Positions 46,001 through 58,300 of a DNA stretch of 64,000 bases are shown in pieces. How positions within the stretch are numbered: the stretch's first letter is position 1; each line of letters opens with the position of its first letter. Location: the NCBI GenBank assembly GCA_017506865.1, contig JAFCMP010000135.1, positions 1,116,001 to 1,180,000 on the forward strand, written 5' to 3'. The position numbers were made by a program, and so were the translations under genes. The notes beneath the pieces were generated by a model. That model worked only from the letters and a program-made list of their open reading frames with translations. It was not told where the DNA came from and did no database searches. This DNA is from Tribonema minus. Taxonomy: Eukaryota > Sar > Xanthophyceae > Tribonematales > Tribonemataceae.

Positions 46001-49000
46001 GTATGGACTTTGGATGTGAATTGTGCTATGCTCGAATTGCCCTTTCATGTGCGTACAGGTTGACGACAGTATGTGTGCAAATTTTAGTAAGTATGGACAA
46101 GGGATGCACATTGTGCTATGCTCGACTTGCCCTGTCATATGTGTGCAGTGTGACAACAGTATGAGTATGATACTGTCAGGTAATTCAGGTACAGTTCAAG
46201 TGAACAATCACTATGGATTGTGTTGGCTGCTGTGGCTGGCTTTTGGCAGCCGACTTTGAGTGTCAATGCCCCATCATTGTTTGTATGAGTTCAGCTCACC
46301 TTGACCCTTCAGCAACCGAGAATCCATCGCAGAATCTGACACCTGGTACAGTGATCATTCCGCTGCAAGCACGACCAGTAATGGCGCTGCAAGCACGGTC
46401 AGTCATGATGATCATGCAAGCACAGCCAGTAATGGCGCTGCAAGCACGGTCAGTAATGATGATAATCATGGCATACAGATGTTGGGTTAATCAGTCAGGC
46501 AACTTGAAATTTCATTGAACTGTTTCATTTACCGTTGGTGAGGAGCTACTTGAAGTCGTCAACTTACCGCCGTGTGCTCACACAATGGTGACATTGGTGC
46601 ACTTGAAGCATTTCAAGGTTTAATGGTTGAGGCTTTCATACCTGGCCTTCAGGGCCATTGAATGGCTGACTGGGTCATGAAGGGCGAGGGTCAGGGTAAG
46701 GGTTCGTGTTAGGACGATGGCAGGCGGTCGCCACAGTAGAGCCAAGGTCAGATACATTGACATTATACAGAGATGAAGGCAAAAACGAGTCGCCAGCACA
46801 CATTCCAGAAACATACAGTGTACAAGACACTACTGCATCATGTACCACCATTCACTGACATGCTCGAGCGCTGCTGCGCACTGATGGCGGCAGGCACTGG
46901 CAGCGATAGCCGCCGCGGCCAGTCACAAGAGCATCGTTGCGGAGACGGCAGCTGCAGTGGCGGGCGGCGACGCACGCGCGGAGGTGGCGGCGGCGGCCGC
47001 CGTCAAGGTGGCGCAGCATAGTATCACAGAGGTGAGGATTGAGATATTGAAGTTGGCTCCACAAGCTGAAGTTGCAGAAGTTGAAGTTGGGTTAGAGTTG
47101 CACCATAATTGTGACCAAATCGATGTATGCTCAACGCGTCGCTGGCGCAGGGTCTGCTCGCTGATCTCAACGTGCTCTGGTTGTCATTGCACTACGGTAT
47201 GTGTGACCAGCTCTCATATGCCACACCTGCAGTACTTCATTGTCGTGTAGTGATTCATCTGGTATTACTTCATTGTCGTGTAGAAATTCATCTGATTGAA
47301 GACATCAAGATGGTTTGAGCGCACAAAGACTGACCCACCCCGCATGTTTTTGCCTCTCAAACGGGTCATATATACGCGTGTGTGCCTGACTGACAGCTAA
47401 TGCTCTTTTCACACGCGCACCCATGCACTGGCGCTCACGCTGTTGCACCCACGACCGTACCACTGCATGACCATGAGTGAACCATGTGTGAGTACATCAC
47501 ACTAGGGAGTATTGTAGTGAGAGCTACCCAATACCTCAAAAACGCAAATCGCCATAAGTTGGACGTATGAAGGCTGACCTACCGTGCATTGTGTCTGTCA
47601 AACAGGTCATACGCGACGACACCAAGCGCCTGCTGCTGCTGCGAGCGCTGGAGCAGGCGGAGGTGGCGGCCTGGCAGCGGGCAAGCGCGGAGGCTGTCGC
47701 TGCAACTGAGGTCCGTCCTATTGGCCCACCCTTAGCCCTAGCGATAGGTCCAGGAGGGTGTAATGACGCATAATATGCAGCCACCCGTGTAAGTCAATAC
47801 GGGTTGCACTGGCTGTATTGACAAAACCGGTCAAGGTGAGAGTCGCCAGCCACCTGTATCATTGCCGCCCCATCCTAGCATGGCGCAGACAAGTTCCTGT
47901 CAGGCAGTCAGACCACCCTCTACTTGTCAAGGGTACAGTGGCAGGGGGGCGCCTTTGACATTCGGCACACTTGAGCTGCATGAGGTCGTACTGATTGTAA
48001 AGCAGCGGGCGAGGTTTAGATGTTGCAATGCAGACGGGCGCTGGTTGCGGTGAGGACTAGTACATGGACAACTTTATGAGGGAACGCCGCCAATGAGCAG
48101 TTTGCTGTGGAATGTATGACATGTCTGATGGCACTCGTGCCATCCGAATGCATCTTTGACCACAATGCGGCTGTTGCACTGCATCGCAGTTAGAGTCAGA
48201 GACAGTGGCGCTACCCTGGGTTTACAAAGCTGATGCGCCGTAGAGGCACCTGCCTCACCCACAGGCACGATGACTCTCCTGTTGTCGCCGTCGCTGCTGC
48301 GACTGCCGCTCGTGCTCCTGCTGCCGCCACCGCCATTGCTACCGCCGCCACCACTGCCAGCGCCCTGCACTGTTAGAATTCACAGAATCAGCCAGCGCTG
48401 ATGTTGGCGGTCATGTTGTGTGCCCCCCCGTCCCCCCCCCCTCAAAACTGCCACCACGCTCAGTTACTGGGCAATGACACTGCTCCGTGCTGCGCCGCGC
48501 CCGACAGGCCGCGGCGGCGGAGGGCCAGGCGTCGCGCAACGAGATCCGGCGCGCCCTCGCAGAGGTCACGGCAGCGCAAGAGCGCCGGCTGGCAGCAGCG
48601 CAGCAGCGCTCGACTAATGGCGCCGGTGGCGACGGCAGCGGCGGCGGCGGCGGCAGCGGCGGCGGCGGCAGCAGTAAAGTGGCAGCGGTGGGGATGCTGG
48701 GCCCTCTGGTGACGCAGGGGGCGGGTGAGGGGGGGGAGAAGGCCAAGCGGCGCCAGGGCAAGAAGGAGGAGCTGGCGAAGCGGCGGAAGGAGATGGTGAG
48801 CTCTGAGCGCTGCTGCTGCTGCTGAGCCGTGTCACCGCTGACGTGCATGCGGACGACGCAAGCTAATTTTGACCCTAACTAGCCCTCGGAGCTGGGCATG
48901 AGTGACGCAGGCGGACTTTGCCAGGCAAACGAGCGGTCGACAGCGAAAAAGTTTGGAGGCTGGGCTGCGGCGGAGTTCCCAGCATGACCACGTGAACCGG

Positions 49001-52000
49001 CACAGCGGCAGGTGTAGCCTGGAAAGATGTAGCGCGCATGGTTAGCCTCGAAGTCTTGCCGTCCAGCACTGGAAATTGCAAAGAGTAGGTACATGGTGCA
49101 TGGTTTTTACAGGGCTGCAGCCTTTCTGTCCACATGCGTCGGTTCTATCTGAGATCATTGGGGTGCAGTTGAAGTTGAAGTATAATCCTGCGCTTCTGTT
49201 GAATAGGTCATGTAGCCATAACACGAAGCACATTCAGTCATACCTGACGTCAGCATTCATGCTCATCCATCACAAGGCTCGTGATGTGCGCCTACTGTCT
49301 CTCGCAAACCCCAGGAGGACCGCCTGCGAGCAGAGGAGGACCACCTGTCTAAGCTGACCGCCACGTTCAAGCAGCAGGTGCAGCAGAGCAGCGCTGCTGA
49401 CGTCGCCAAGAGGGATGCAGAGGCGAGTTCAGCTTTTGGATCGCGCTGTGTGCTCTGTTGAAGCGTGTAGCAAAGCCCCTCTCATGCCATCTTCAATTTC
49501 AACGCGCTGTGCCAACTCGACGCGTCTTACTGTTGCTCCACCATTGCTGTCATGTGCTTTCACATTCAATTTGACCTCAACATACAGTTCTGTATGTCTC
49601 TGATGTATGCTCGCTCGACGCTCATGCTCAGGGGTCGCCGAAGTCTGCATGCACAGTCTGCGCATGCACAGCGTACACGGTGGTGTTGCGGCGCTGCTTG
49701 CCCAGTCACTGGTCCAACAGCTGTCAGAGATAAGCGTGCAAGGAATATGCAGTAGCTGCCTGTGAAAGTGCGCGCCTCCTGCTGCTATTGGACGATGCTC
49801 AATTGCTGGTGTCATTGGAACCTCTGTCCATTGGCCCTGCTGTGGTCTCACCGTGTATTGCAGCTGCTGCTGTGCAAGGTATCTGCGCATCACCGCGAAA
49901 GGCCATGCTGCCTGCCTCACCACCCCGTCGCTGGCAAATAAAGAGAAATCCAGAAAATGCCAGCGCTGCTCCAGCCCTTGGCAAACGCCTGTGTGCCACT
50001 GCCACTCGCACTGCAGCAGCAGCAGCTGCTAAAGTTGAGCACTGCTGCTCCCTCGCCGCCGCTGCCGCCACGCTGCCCGCCCGTCACTAGCCCCTGTAAC
50101 CAACTGTCCTTTAAAACAGTACGTACCCACCTGCTCCTCGATTGAGCCGTGCTGCAGGCGCGCCTCAAGCGCGAAGCCGACGCGGTCGCCGCGCTGGAGG
50201 CCGAGGCGGCAGCGCTGGCGGCGCGGCGCGAGGCAGAGCTGCGGAACGTGAAGGAGGTGAGCGCTGCCCCCCATTGGCACCCACTGGCACCTCAAGCATC
50301 TCATTTTCAACGCTCTCTGAATGGCAGCTGGGCACCTGGCACCTCAAGCATATAGCCATTAACGCTCTGTGAATGGCTGATGCGGAGGAACAAGGGAGGG
50401 GGGGGGGGGGGGGGGGGGTCGGGGAGTGGAGGGTGCACTGCCGCAATGTGGTTCTTGTCATTCGTTATGTGGCGGCCCTCGCTGCATTGCACAGCGGTAC
50501 TTCCAAGTATGAAGTGGGGTTTCATCCTGTATGCTGCGCAGCGTCACCGCAGAGGCGCACGCAGCAGGACAGCACATGCGAGGCCCCAGGGGGTGGGAAT
50601 TGTGTTTTGAAGGAAAAATTGCGGAACCATAAAGGCGAAGCCACCCACGATAGACAGCGTTCGTTCGTCCCTTGGTACCCCCATGACGCGGTCTGATTCC
50701 GCGCTGCGTGTCTGGTCGCAGGCAGAGGCCGCGCGGAGGGCTGCGGAAGACGCAGCGGCGGCAGCGCTCAGCGAGAGGCGCGCCGCGCTGGAGGCCAGGC
50801 TGGCACAGGAAGAGCGAGAGCTCGCGCGCATCGAGCGCGAAGCCCACAGCAAGGTATGTAGGTATAGTGGTTAGGATCAGGGTTAGGGTTAGGGTTGGGC
50901 TAAGCTAATTCTGTCTTTCACTTAGCTATGATCCCGAACCTGCGTTGTGGAGAATGCATGACGGCGCTGCAGTGGCTGTTACCATCTTGCGTTGACTGAC
51001 CCGTCAAGCGCTGCCAAACCTCGAATAAGCATGTTCAAGTCACAAGAACTGCCGCTGGCAAGAGGGACAACTGCCTCTTACCTCAGCCCTTTGATGCCCC
51101 CCCCCCCCCCCCCCCCCCCGGGATGCTGGCTGCGCACTGCAGGTCAAGCAGGAGGAGGCGGCGCTGGCAGAGGCGGAGGCGCGTGCGGCCGCGGCTGCAG
51201 CCAAGCGCGCGGAACTTGAGAGCGCCCTCGCACTTGCCAAAGCGCAGGCGGCGCCGCAAGAGTCGGATGTCGCCAAACTTCAAGAGCAGGTGAGCCCCCC
51301 CCCCCCCGCCCCTCCGCCCCCGCCCCCACCCACACATCCACACCTTCTCTTTGCTGGATTTCTGCTGCGTGGTCGCTTGTGGAATAATCGTTGAGGTGAG
51401 AGTGCAATTGCGCTAGCAGTGCCAGGCGCACGTGCTGTAGAAGTTCAATGTCGAACTCTGGGAGCAGGACCTCTCAGGAAGGCGACGTTGCGAGCGTCCT
51501 CCCAGTCTACCAGCTTCCCTGCTCAAACTGGTCCATGAGGCCGAACAAAAGTTCATGACAGCAAAGTCGGTTGCGGCTGTAGTGCAGTACGAAGGCTGAA
51601 CAGGAGTTGGCCCGGTACTTTGTCCCTAAACCTACCCCAGCCAGGGGTTGCTCAATGTTTGCACTGATCCCAAAACTGTGTGTTTTGCACTTCATCTACT
51701 TTGTGCTCACAGAGGTAATCACCTGGTGACGAGTAGTCGAGATACGAGTGTTGCACAGGCAGAGGCGCTTGCGTTTGCAACACGCAACAAGGAAGTGAAG
51801 TGACAAGGGCGTTGAAGTTATCTTCATGGAGCGTCATAGGCTGTCGAGTTGCATCACATAGCAACATCATAGAACAAAACTGTGACCCGAAGCTTTGGTG
51901 CCGTGTGCATCACCCTGCCTAGTTCCATGAACCTACCCAATGTCCACGGTACCACGCACGCACAGATTTGGGTATATAGTGCACTCATTGAAGCGCTCGT

Positions 52001-55000
52001 GACATACAGATCTCATAGCGACCACAGAACTGAGTCGACTGGTCTCAACTGCATGCACTGTTGTTTTGCAGGCCGCCGAGTTGCAGCGGCGTCGCGCGCA
52101 ACTGGAGGAGGCGATGAAGAAGGAGGAGGAAGACCTGGCGCGCATGGCCAGTGAGGCCAGAGCGAAGGTGGGGCACCCCTGCTGAACAGGGTCCACTTTG
52201 GGTACACTTGGGGGTATGACCAAGTCCGATGTTCAAGGCGATGAGCTTGCACACAGTTACAGGGTCTGCCGTTGCACAACAATGTACTTCAGAAGTATGA
52301 AATGGACAAGTACTGCTGTTGCCTCAGTTACCAACAAGTGTGCTACTAATAGGTGGCATGCTGCCGCAATGGCTGCGGAAACAGACAGGGCATGGGAAGC
52401 AGGAGCCGCTGGGGAGACTCTTGTCCTCAAGTCGCTACCGCAATTCAGTCATGGGTGCAAACGCACTGAAGCGCATGTCAGGAGTGGGCCCAAGCGCAGG
52501 CGCACAAAAAAACTCAACTCGATATACACATGCCGGGCCAACACCAAGATGGGGGACAGATGGGGCGGGTTTGCAACGAGGTCTGGATGACACACTCTAC
52601 CGTGCATGCTGAACCACGCCACCAAATGACTCAAGTTCACCGCGACACCGCGCGCTACGAGTGCAGGTGGAGAGCCGGATGCGCGCTGAGCAAGAGGCCA
52701 TCGCGGCCATGGAGGCGCAGGCCGCTGAGCTGGCGGCCCGACGCGATGCCCTCAACGCTCAGGTGACCGCTGCTCAGGCCCTACTTGTGCTAACCCTAGC
52801 TCTAGAGTTGGGGTAAGACTCAGGTTACTGCTGCCAGACCCTACTTGTGCTAACCCTAGCTCTAGAGTTGAGGTAAGACTCAGGTGACCGCTACCCGTAC
52901 CCTACTTGTGCTAACCCTAGCTGCAGTCAGGTGACCGCTGCTTGTACCCCACTTGTGCTAACCCTAGCTCTGCAGTCAGGAGGGCTCGGGTAGGAGTAGT
53001 TTTAGGGTTGGAACACGACCCTAGCTGCAGTCAGGAGGGGTTGGATAAGTGTAGGGTTGGGGTCAGAACACGACGAACCGTGGCTGAGCACACGGCAAAC
53101 CCTGGCTGTGCCTCGCCGGCGCTAATACTCAACCTGGAGCTGAAAAGCGTTTTATCCTGGCTATTGGCCCTGATGCACACGTAGCTCGCATGCCAGCACC
53201 TGCACTACAGTCAGCGCCCTTTGTTGACACTGTGCACTGCCGTTGCGCAAATCCTCGCCAAAGTTAAGCAGCAGACGCAGCAGCTGCATCCTGACTCGGC
53301 CCCTCTAAGTAAGAGCTGTCGGCCGCCACTTTAGATAGCTGCTGGTGCAATTATGATCCAGACACCCGCCATACCATGGCCACTTCGCAGTCGCAAACGC
53401 AACACTGACTTGACGCTTGTCCCCCGGCACCCCCCTCTACATAGCCTCCAGGGGCTAAAAAGGGGGAAAGGGGAGGGGCATGGGGGACAAACTGGCGCCA
53501 GTGCTCGTGGAAACGCATCAAAAAGATCGTAGAGCTCTAGGTGACAAGGTATGGAGAGCCGCAAGTGCCTTCCACCAATAACCGTGGTCGCCGCTGCTGC
53601 AGTCATTGGCCACGAGTCAAACAGTGCCATCATGTCCATGCTGTCGTACTGAGATCAGTAATATGAGTGATATGCTCAATACAGATACTGAACTCATAGT
53701 GACAATTTGCCTATGTGCTCTTTGCGCCACAAATGAACGAATGCGCAGGTCGCTGCAGCTCAGCAGCAGCAATGGCTGGAGGACGAGTCTGCATTTACTG
53801 CGGGTATTTACGAGTACAACGGAGATACACAAGAGTACAACGAGGACACACAACAGGTCAGCACGCTGAATGTGAAGCTTGCAAACGATGGTGGGTTGCG
53901 CTCACCATCTGGCCATGAGTGCACACTTCAGGAACACTCATCGACTGTGCAGTACAACTACAGCACCTGCATCGGGACGTGCTGCGGTCTCAGCCATAGC
54001 AGACCATGATCTGGAGACCCTGCTGCCCACAAGTCAAGTGTGTCAATGATGCTAGTTCGTGTGGCAGTGATGGCCTCATCACAACACAGCATGGCGGCCA
54101 CAGTCTGGCCATCTGAACTACCCAGAATCTTCATCGCTCTGTGGTTGAGCTGAGGACACGACACGAAGCTTGGTAAGGTATATGAGCAGCTAACCCTGCT
54201 GGTCTCACTACGTCCATGCGATGGATACTGCTGTGCTTGCGCGCCTACGCAAAGCTTCGCAGCTGCTCAGCATGTCGCAACAGACACGAAGAGCGCACGG
54301 CAAAGTGGCATATACGTGACAAGGGTATCAAGGGCCGCCAGCTTCTGCTCTGCGTGCAACGCCTAACCCTAACCCCAACCTCAAACGTGACCATTAGCTG
54401 AGCCCTAACCTGACCCTGACCCTAACCCTACCCTAACTACGCTGCATGTGAAGCTTGCAAACACTTGCTTCCACGATTTTCACATAAGTCAGAGTACATG
54501 CCTCAAACAATTATTCAACTGTGCACTATAACATCAGCACCATATGCATCGGGCCGTGCTGTGGTGTCAGCCACATCAAGCCATGAGATGAGAATCTGCT
54601 GCCCCCAAGCACTGTGCATCGATGATTATACTTCTAGTTTGAATAGCAGAGGTAGCCTCATTGTAGTACAGCACGTTGGCCACAGTCGGGCCATCTGAAC
54701 TACTCAGGACTTGCATCACTCTGTGGTTGAGCTGAGGACATGACACGAAGCTTGGGAATATAAATTTACCAGCTATCTCTGCTGGGCGCACTACGTCAAA
54801 GGCGATGCGCATGACTGCTGTGGTTGTGCGCCTACGCAAAACTTTGCAGCCACTCGGCATGTTGCAGCAGTCACAAAGATCGCATGGCAAAAGCATACAC
54901 GTGACAAGGACGCCAAGGCAGCCCGCTGATGCATTCATCGCCTTACCCTAACCCAACCATAATCTCGACCTTTACTCTCATCATGCATGCGTGCATATCA

Positions 55001-55064
55001 ATTGATGCAGCTGCTTACACTGCACGTGCCAGCGCCGCATGTGAAGACACTCGGCCGCAGCAGT

Positions 55065-55109
<45 letters not shown>

Positions 55110-55311
55110 TTGACTCCCTCCAGGGGACCTAATGGCATGTGCACATGTCAGCACTCCGGCATTGCCCCCTCTCACCCCTTGGTGCTGATGGTTCCAGCAG
55201 CACCAGCTTTGACACTGGCGCTCTCCTTGCACAGCCCGCTTGCTGCCTCAACGCAGCAGACAGACTACCGCCAAGAACGTCAATCGTTAAGACTCGTACA
55301 TGGCCTGGCAA

Positions 55312-55354
<43 letters not shown>

Positions 55355-58300
55355 TGAGTAATGATGGAGGACTCGGCAGCAGTTAAAGTTTTGACAACTT
55401 GTGCAACACACTAAGCGGAGCAGTTGTGTAACAGCTAAGTTTGAAGTTGTGTGACAGCTAAGTTGAAGTTGTGTGACAGCACTCAGTAGTCGCATGGCGG
55501 TGGCCACGCCTTCCGGGAAAGCGTCATCATCTGACACGGCGCTCTGCTCTCTGCGCTCATCTTTCCCCCGCACCTGCAGAGCACTGCCGCATGGGACGGC
55601 GCATTCGACGGCGGTGCTTCAGACCCAGCCGACGCCTGGCAGCACGCCGCCGAGCAGCAGCAGCAGCAGCAGCAGCGCGCAGCGCACCACCTAACGTCCC
55701 ACCACTCCCTGTACGACGTCTTCACCAAAGCGGGCCACGTCGATGCGGGACCATCGGACGCCTACCAATCCGCCGATCGTGACGACGAAGCGTGGCTGCG
55801 CGTGGACGCCGCGCAGGGCGTCTGCGGCGAGTGCGCGCGCGGCGGCGGCGACGACGACGACGGCGCACTGCCGCTGGCGCACCGCGCCGCCGCCGCGGGG
55901 CACGCGGCGTGCCTGACTGCGCTGTACGAAGGTGAGCGCTGCTGCCGCTGCAAAAGTGCGAAGCGCATTAGTGGCACACGCAACGCAGTGCAGTGTCTGC
56001 TGTGAAGGACTACCGGGGCTGCATCCATGGCTGCTGGTGACCGTCGTGTGGTCGGCGGCGTTGTAACGAGCTGAGCACAGCTGCTGCACAGCATACCTAT
56101 GAGTCGACCTACCCCACTGCGCTCGAATATTGGTTCACCTGAGAATGCATGCGGGCATTGCAACGAGTGCCCTCACAGGGTACCGACAAACCACGCCTTT
56201 GCTGACGTGTCCTCACAACGAGAACCCTTGTCAACCGGCGCCTGGGCAACGACTCACGGCAATTCCATTCCCAAAGGTTTGGCATCTCCATTGCGCCATT
56301 GCGACGCGCGCCGCCTCACGCCGTGAATGACACTCGCTGCCTGCTGCGACAGGCGGAGCTGCGGATGCGCTATCCGCTTTGGATGCGGCCGCACGGCCGC
56401 CCCTCTTTTACGCGTGCGCGCACGGTCATGCGCGCTGCGCGCAGCTGCTGATCGCTGCCGCCGCGGGCTGCGTTGAGCTCGCGGACACCAGCGGCGGCGA
56501 CCGGTGAGCGCTGCCACTGCAACTGATGCCATCACGTCGGTCGGTGGCGGTGTGTCATGTGTGCTGGGTCTATGATGAAAACGCTGGTGTTTGAAGGCGG
56601 GCAATGAGCCCGCGTGGACCAATCCGCGACGCGTTGCCAAGCTAGCGCTGCTGCAAAAGAGCACAGGAATTTGATTCTTCACACAATCGCAACAGCATGT
56701 GTGAAGATGCTGCACGGCGCACATGCGTGCATGTGAGAGGTAAATGCTAAGTGCTGACAAGCTTATCTGAGCAACGACACAGGGACACCTACTCTGCAAT
56801 TGTGGCTGGGGATCCTACAACGGGGATTTCGAAGTAACCGGATTCAGCAGAAGTCGTTTGACCTGCACCGCTTTTGTCATCTGCGCTGCGCCCTGACTGC
56901 TTGCTGCGCTCAAGAGCTGTTGTGAACTGCGGTCACCAACCATCTTCTGTAAGCTCTGACTGTGTCCAGACTTTGTAGACTGGTACATGGGCGATGCATC
57001 GCGCATATGTACACAGTGCGTCCTGGTCCAGAGAGAGGCCTCTCCCGGCAGCTGTTACAGGTGAGGCAGCATTTGCGCGCGCCCGAACATAGGCACTGAG
57101 TGATGCATGTCGTTGCATTCTCTTCTGCAGGTGTTTACATGCGGCGGCCGCCGCCGGCAGCGCAGAGTGCACGCGCCTGCTGATCGATGCTGGCGCCGAC
57201 GCTACGGCCCTCAACACCAGGTGACCAATGAGACCAGCAGGACATGCCTCACACTGGTCAGGGACTTCAAAGTGTACCTCAGGGTGTACTGTGTACTTCA
57301 GAGTGTACTGTCCGCAGCCAACATACATGGGCATATCTGCCACGCATGCGCCAGACGCGCACGTCGCATGCATTGCGCAGCCCCCCCCCCCCCCCCCCCC
57401 CCCCCCCGTGCGGCGTACTGTCACGCTGCGCCGTTGCGGAGGCCCTGGCTGCCAAGTTACCGGCAGCGACGGCAGTGCTCAAGCATGTCGCCTGCTCCGT
57501 GTGCCTTCAACGCTGTCATTGCGCCATCTGCTTTGATAGCCATAGCATGTTGTGTACTTGATTGTGCAACTTCACACGTGTCCTATTTCAACTGTGTAAT
57601 GCCGCAGAGGAATGGCGCCTGCGCACCTAGCGGCCAGCAGGGAGACCCTAGAAGCGCTGCTGGCGGCAGGCGCCGACCTGAACGCCGCCGACGCGGAGGG
57701 GCGCACGCCCCTATTTATTGCCTGCGCCACGGTGAGCATTACACTTGCATCCGCTTGTCATGATGTGCGCACGATAAATAAAGTGTGCTTCTGTAGTGCA
57801 ATATGAAGTACAACTTGATGTGCACATGATGACTATAGTCTACAATGCGTGCTTCTGAAGTACAACATGAAGTACAAGTTGAAGTTTTGCTGCTGCGTAG
57901 TCCAGGCACTGGCCAACACATACCACTTGCAGCGAGTGCACATGAGATGATGACGTGCAGTGTCAGGGCAGACCTCGCTGGAGGTCAGACAGCCATGAAG
58001 GTAGTTGATACAAAAGACTTGACGGGATCCAATCATTGGGGCATGACGTGCTGGTCCACACACAGCAATGCCATGCTCACCCTGGCTAGTATGAGTTTCA
58101 GTTGCTTCAGGCAGTTTTGTGTTGAGCTCTGCAAGAGTGCCTGGAACGGCACTGTCGACTGGATCTGCTACATACATGGCTTAAGGGACTGTCACCTGTT
58201 GAGGGGCCTCTGCACAATGTAACTGATGACACAGTGGTGGTGTACATGATGTGCATCGTATGCTTACTCTTGCTTGACTGGTAGTGCCGTCCTCTGACTG

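Noticed and set aside
46922-47020. Alternative frames with Gly/Arg-rich product
   Set aside because: The phase-0 frame from 46894 continues the coiled-coil composition and ends at a GTGAGG donor.
51420-51710. Possible retroelement fragment (minus-strand open frame)
   Set aside because: The short frame shows no reverse transcriptase, integrase or RNase H motif that I can recognise, so no mobile element is claimed.
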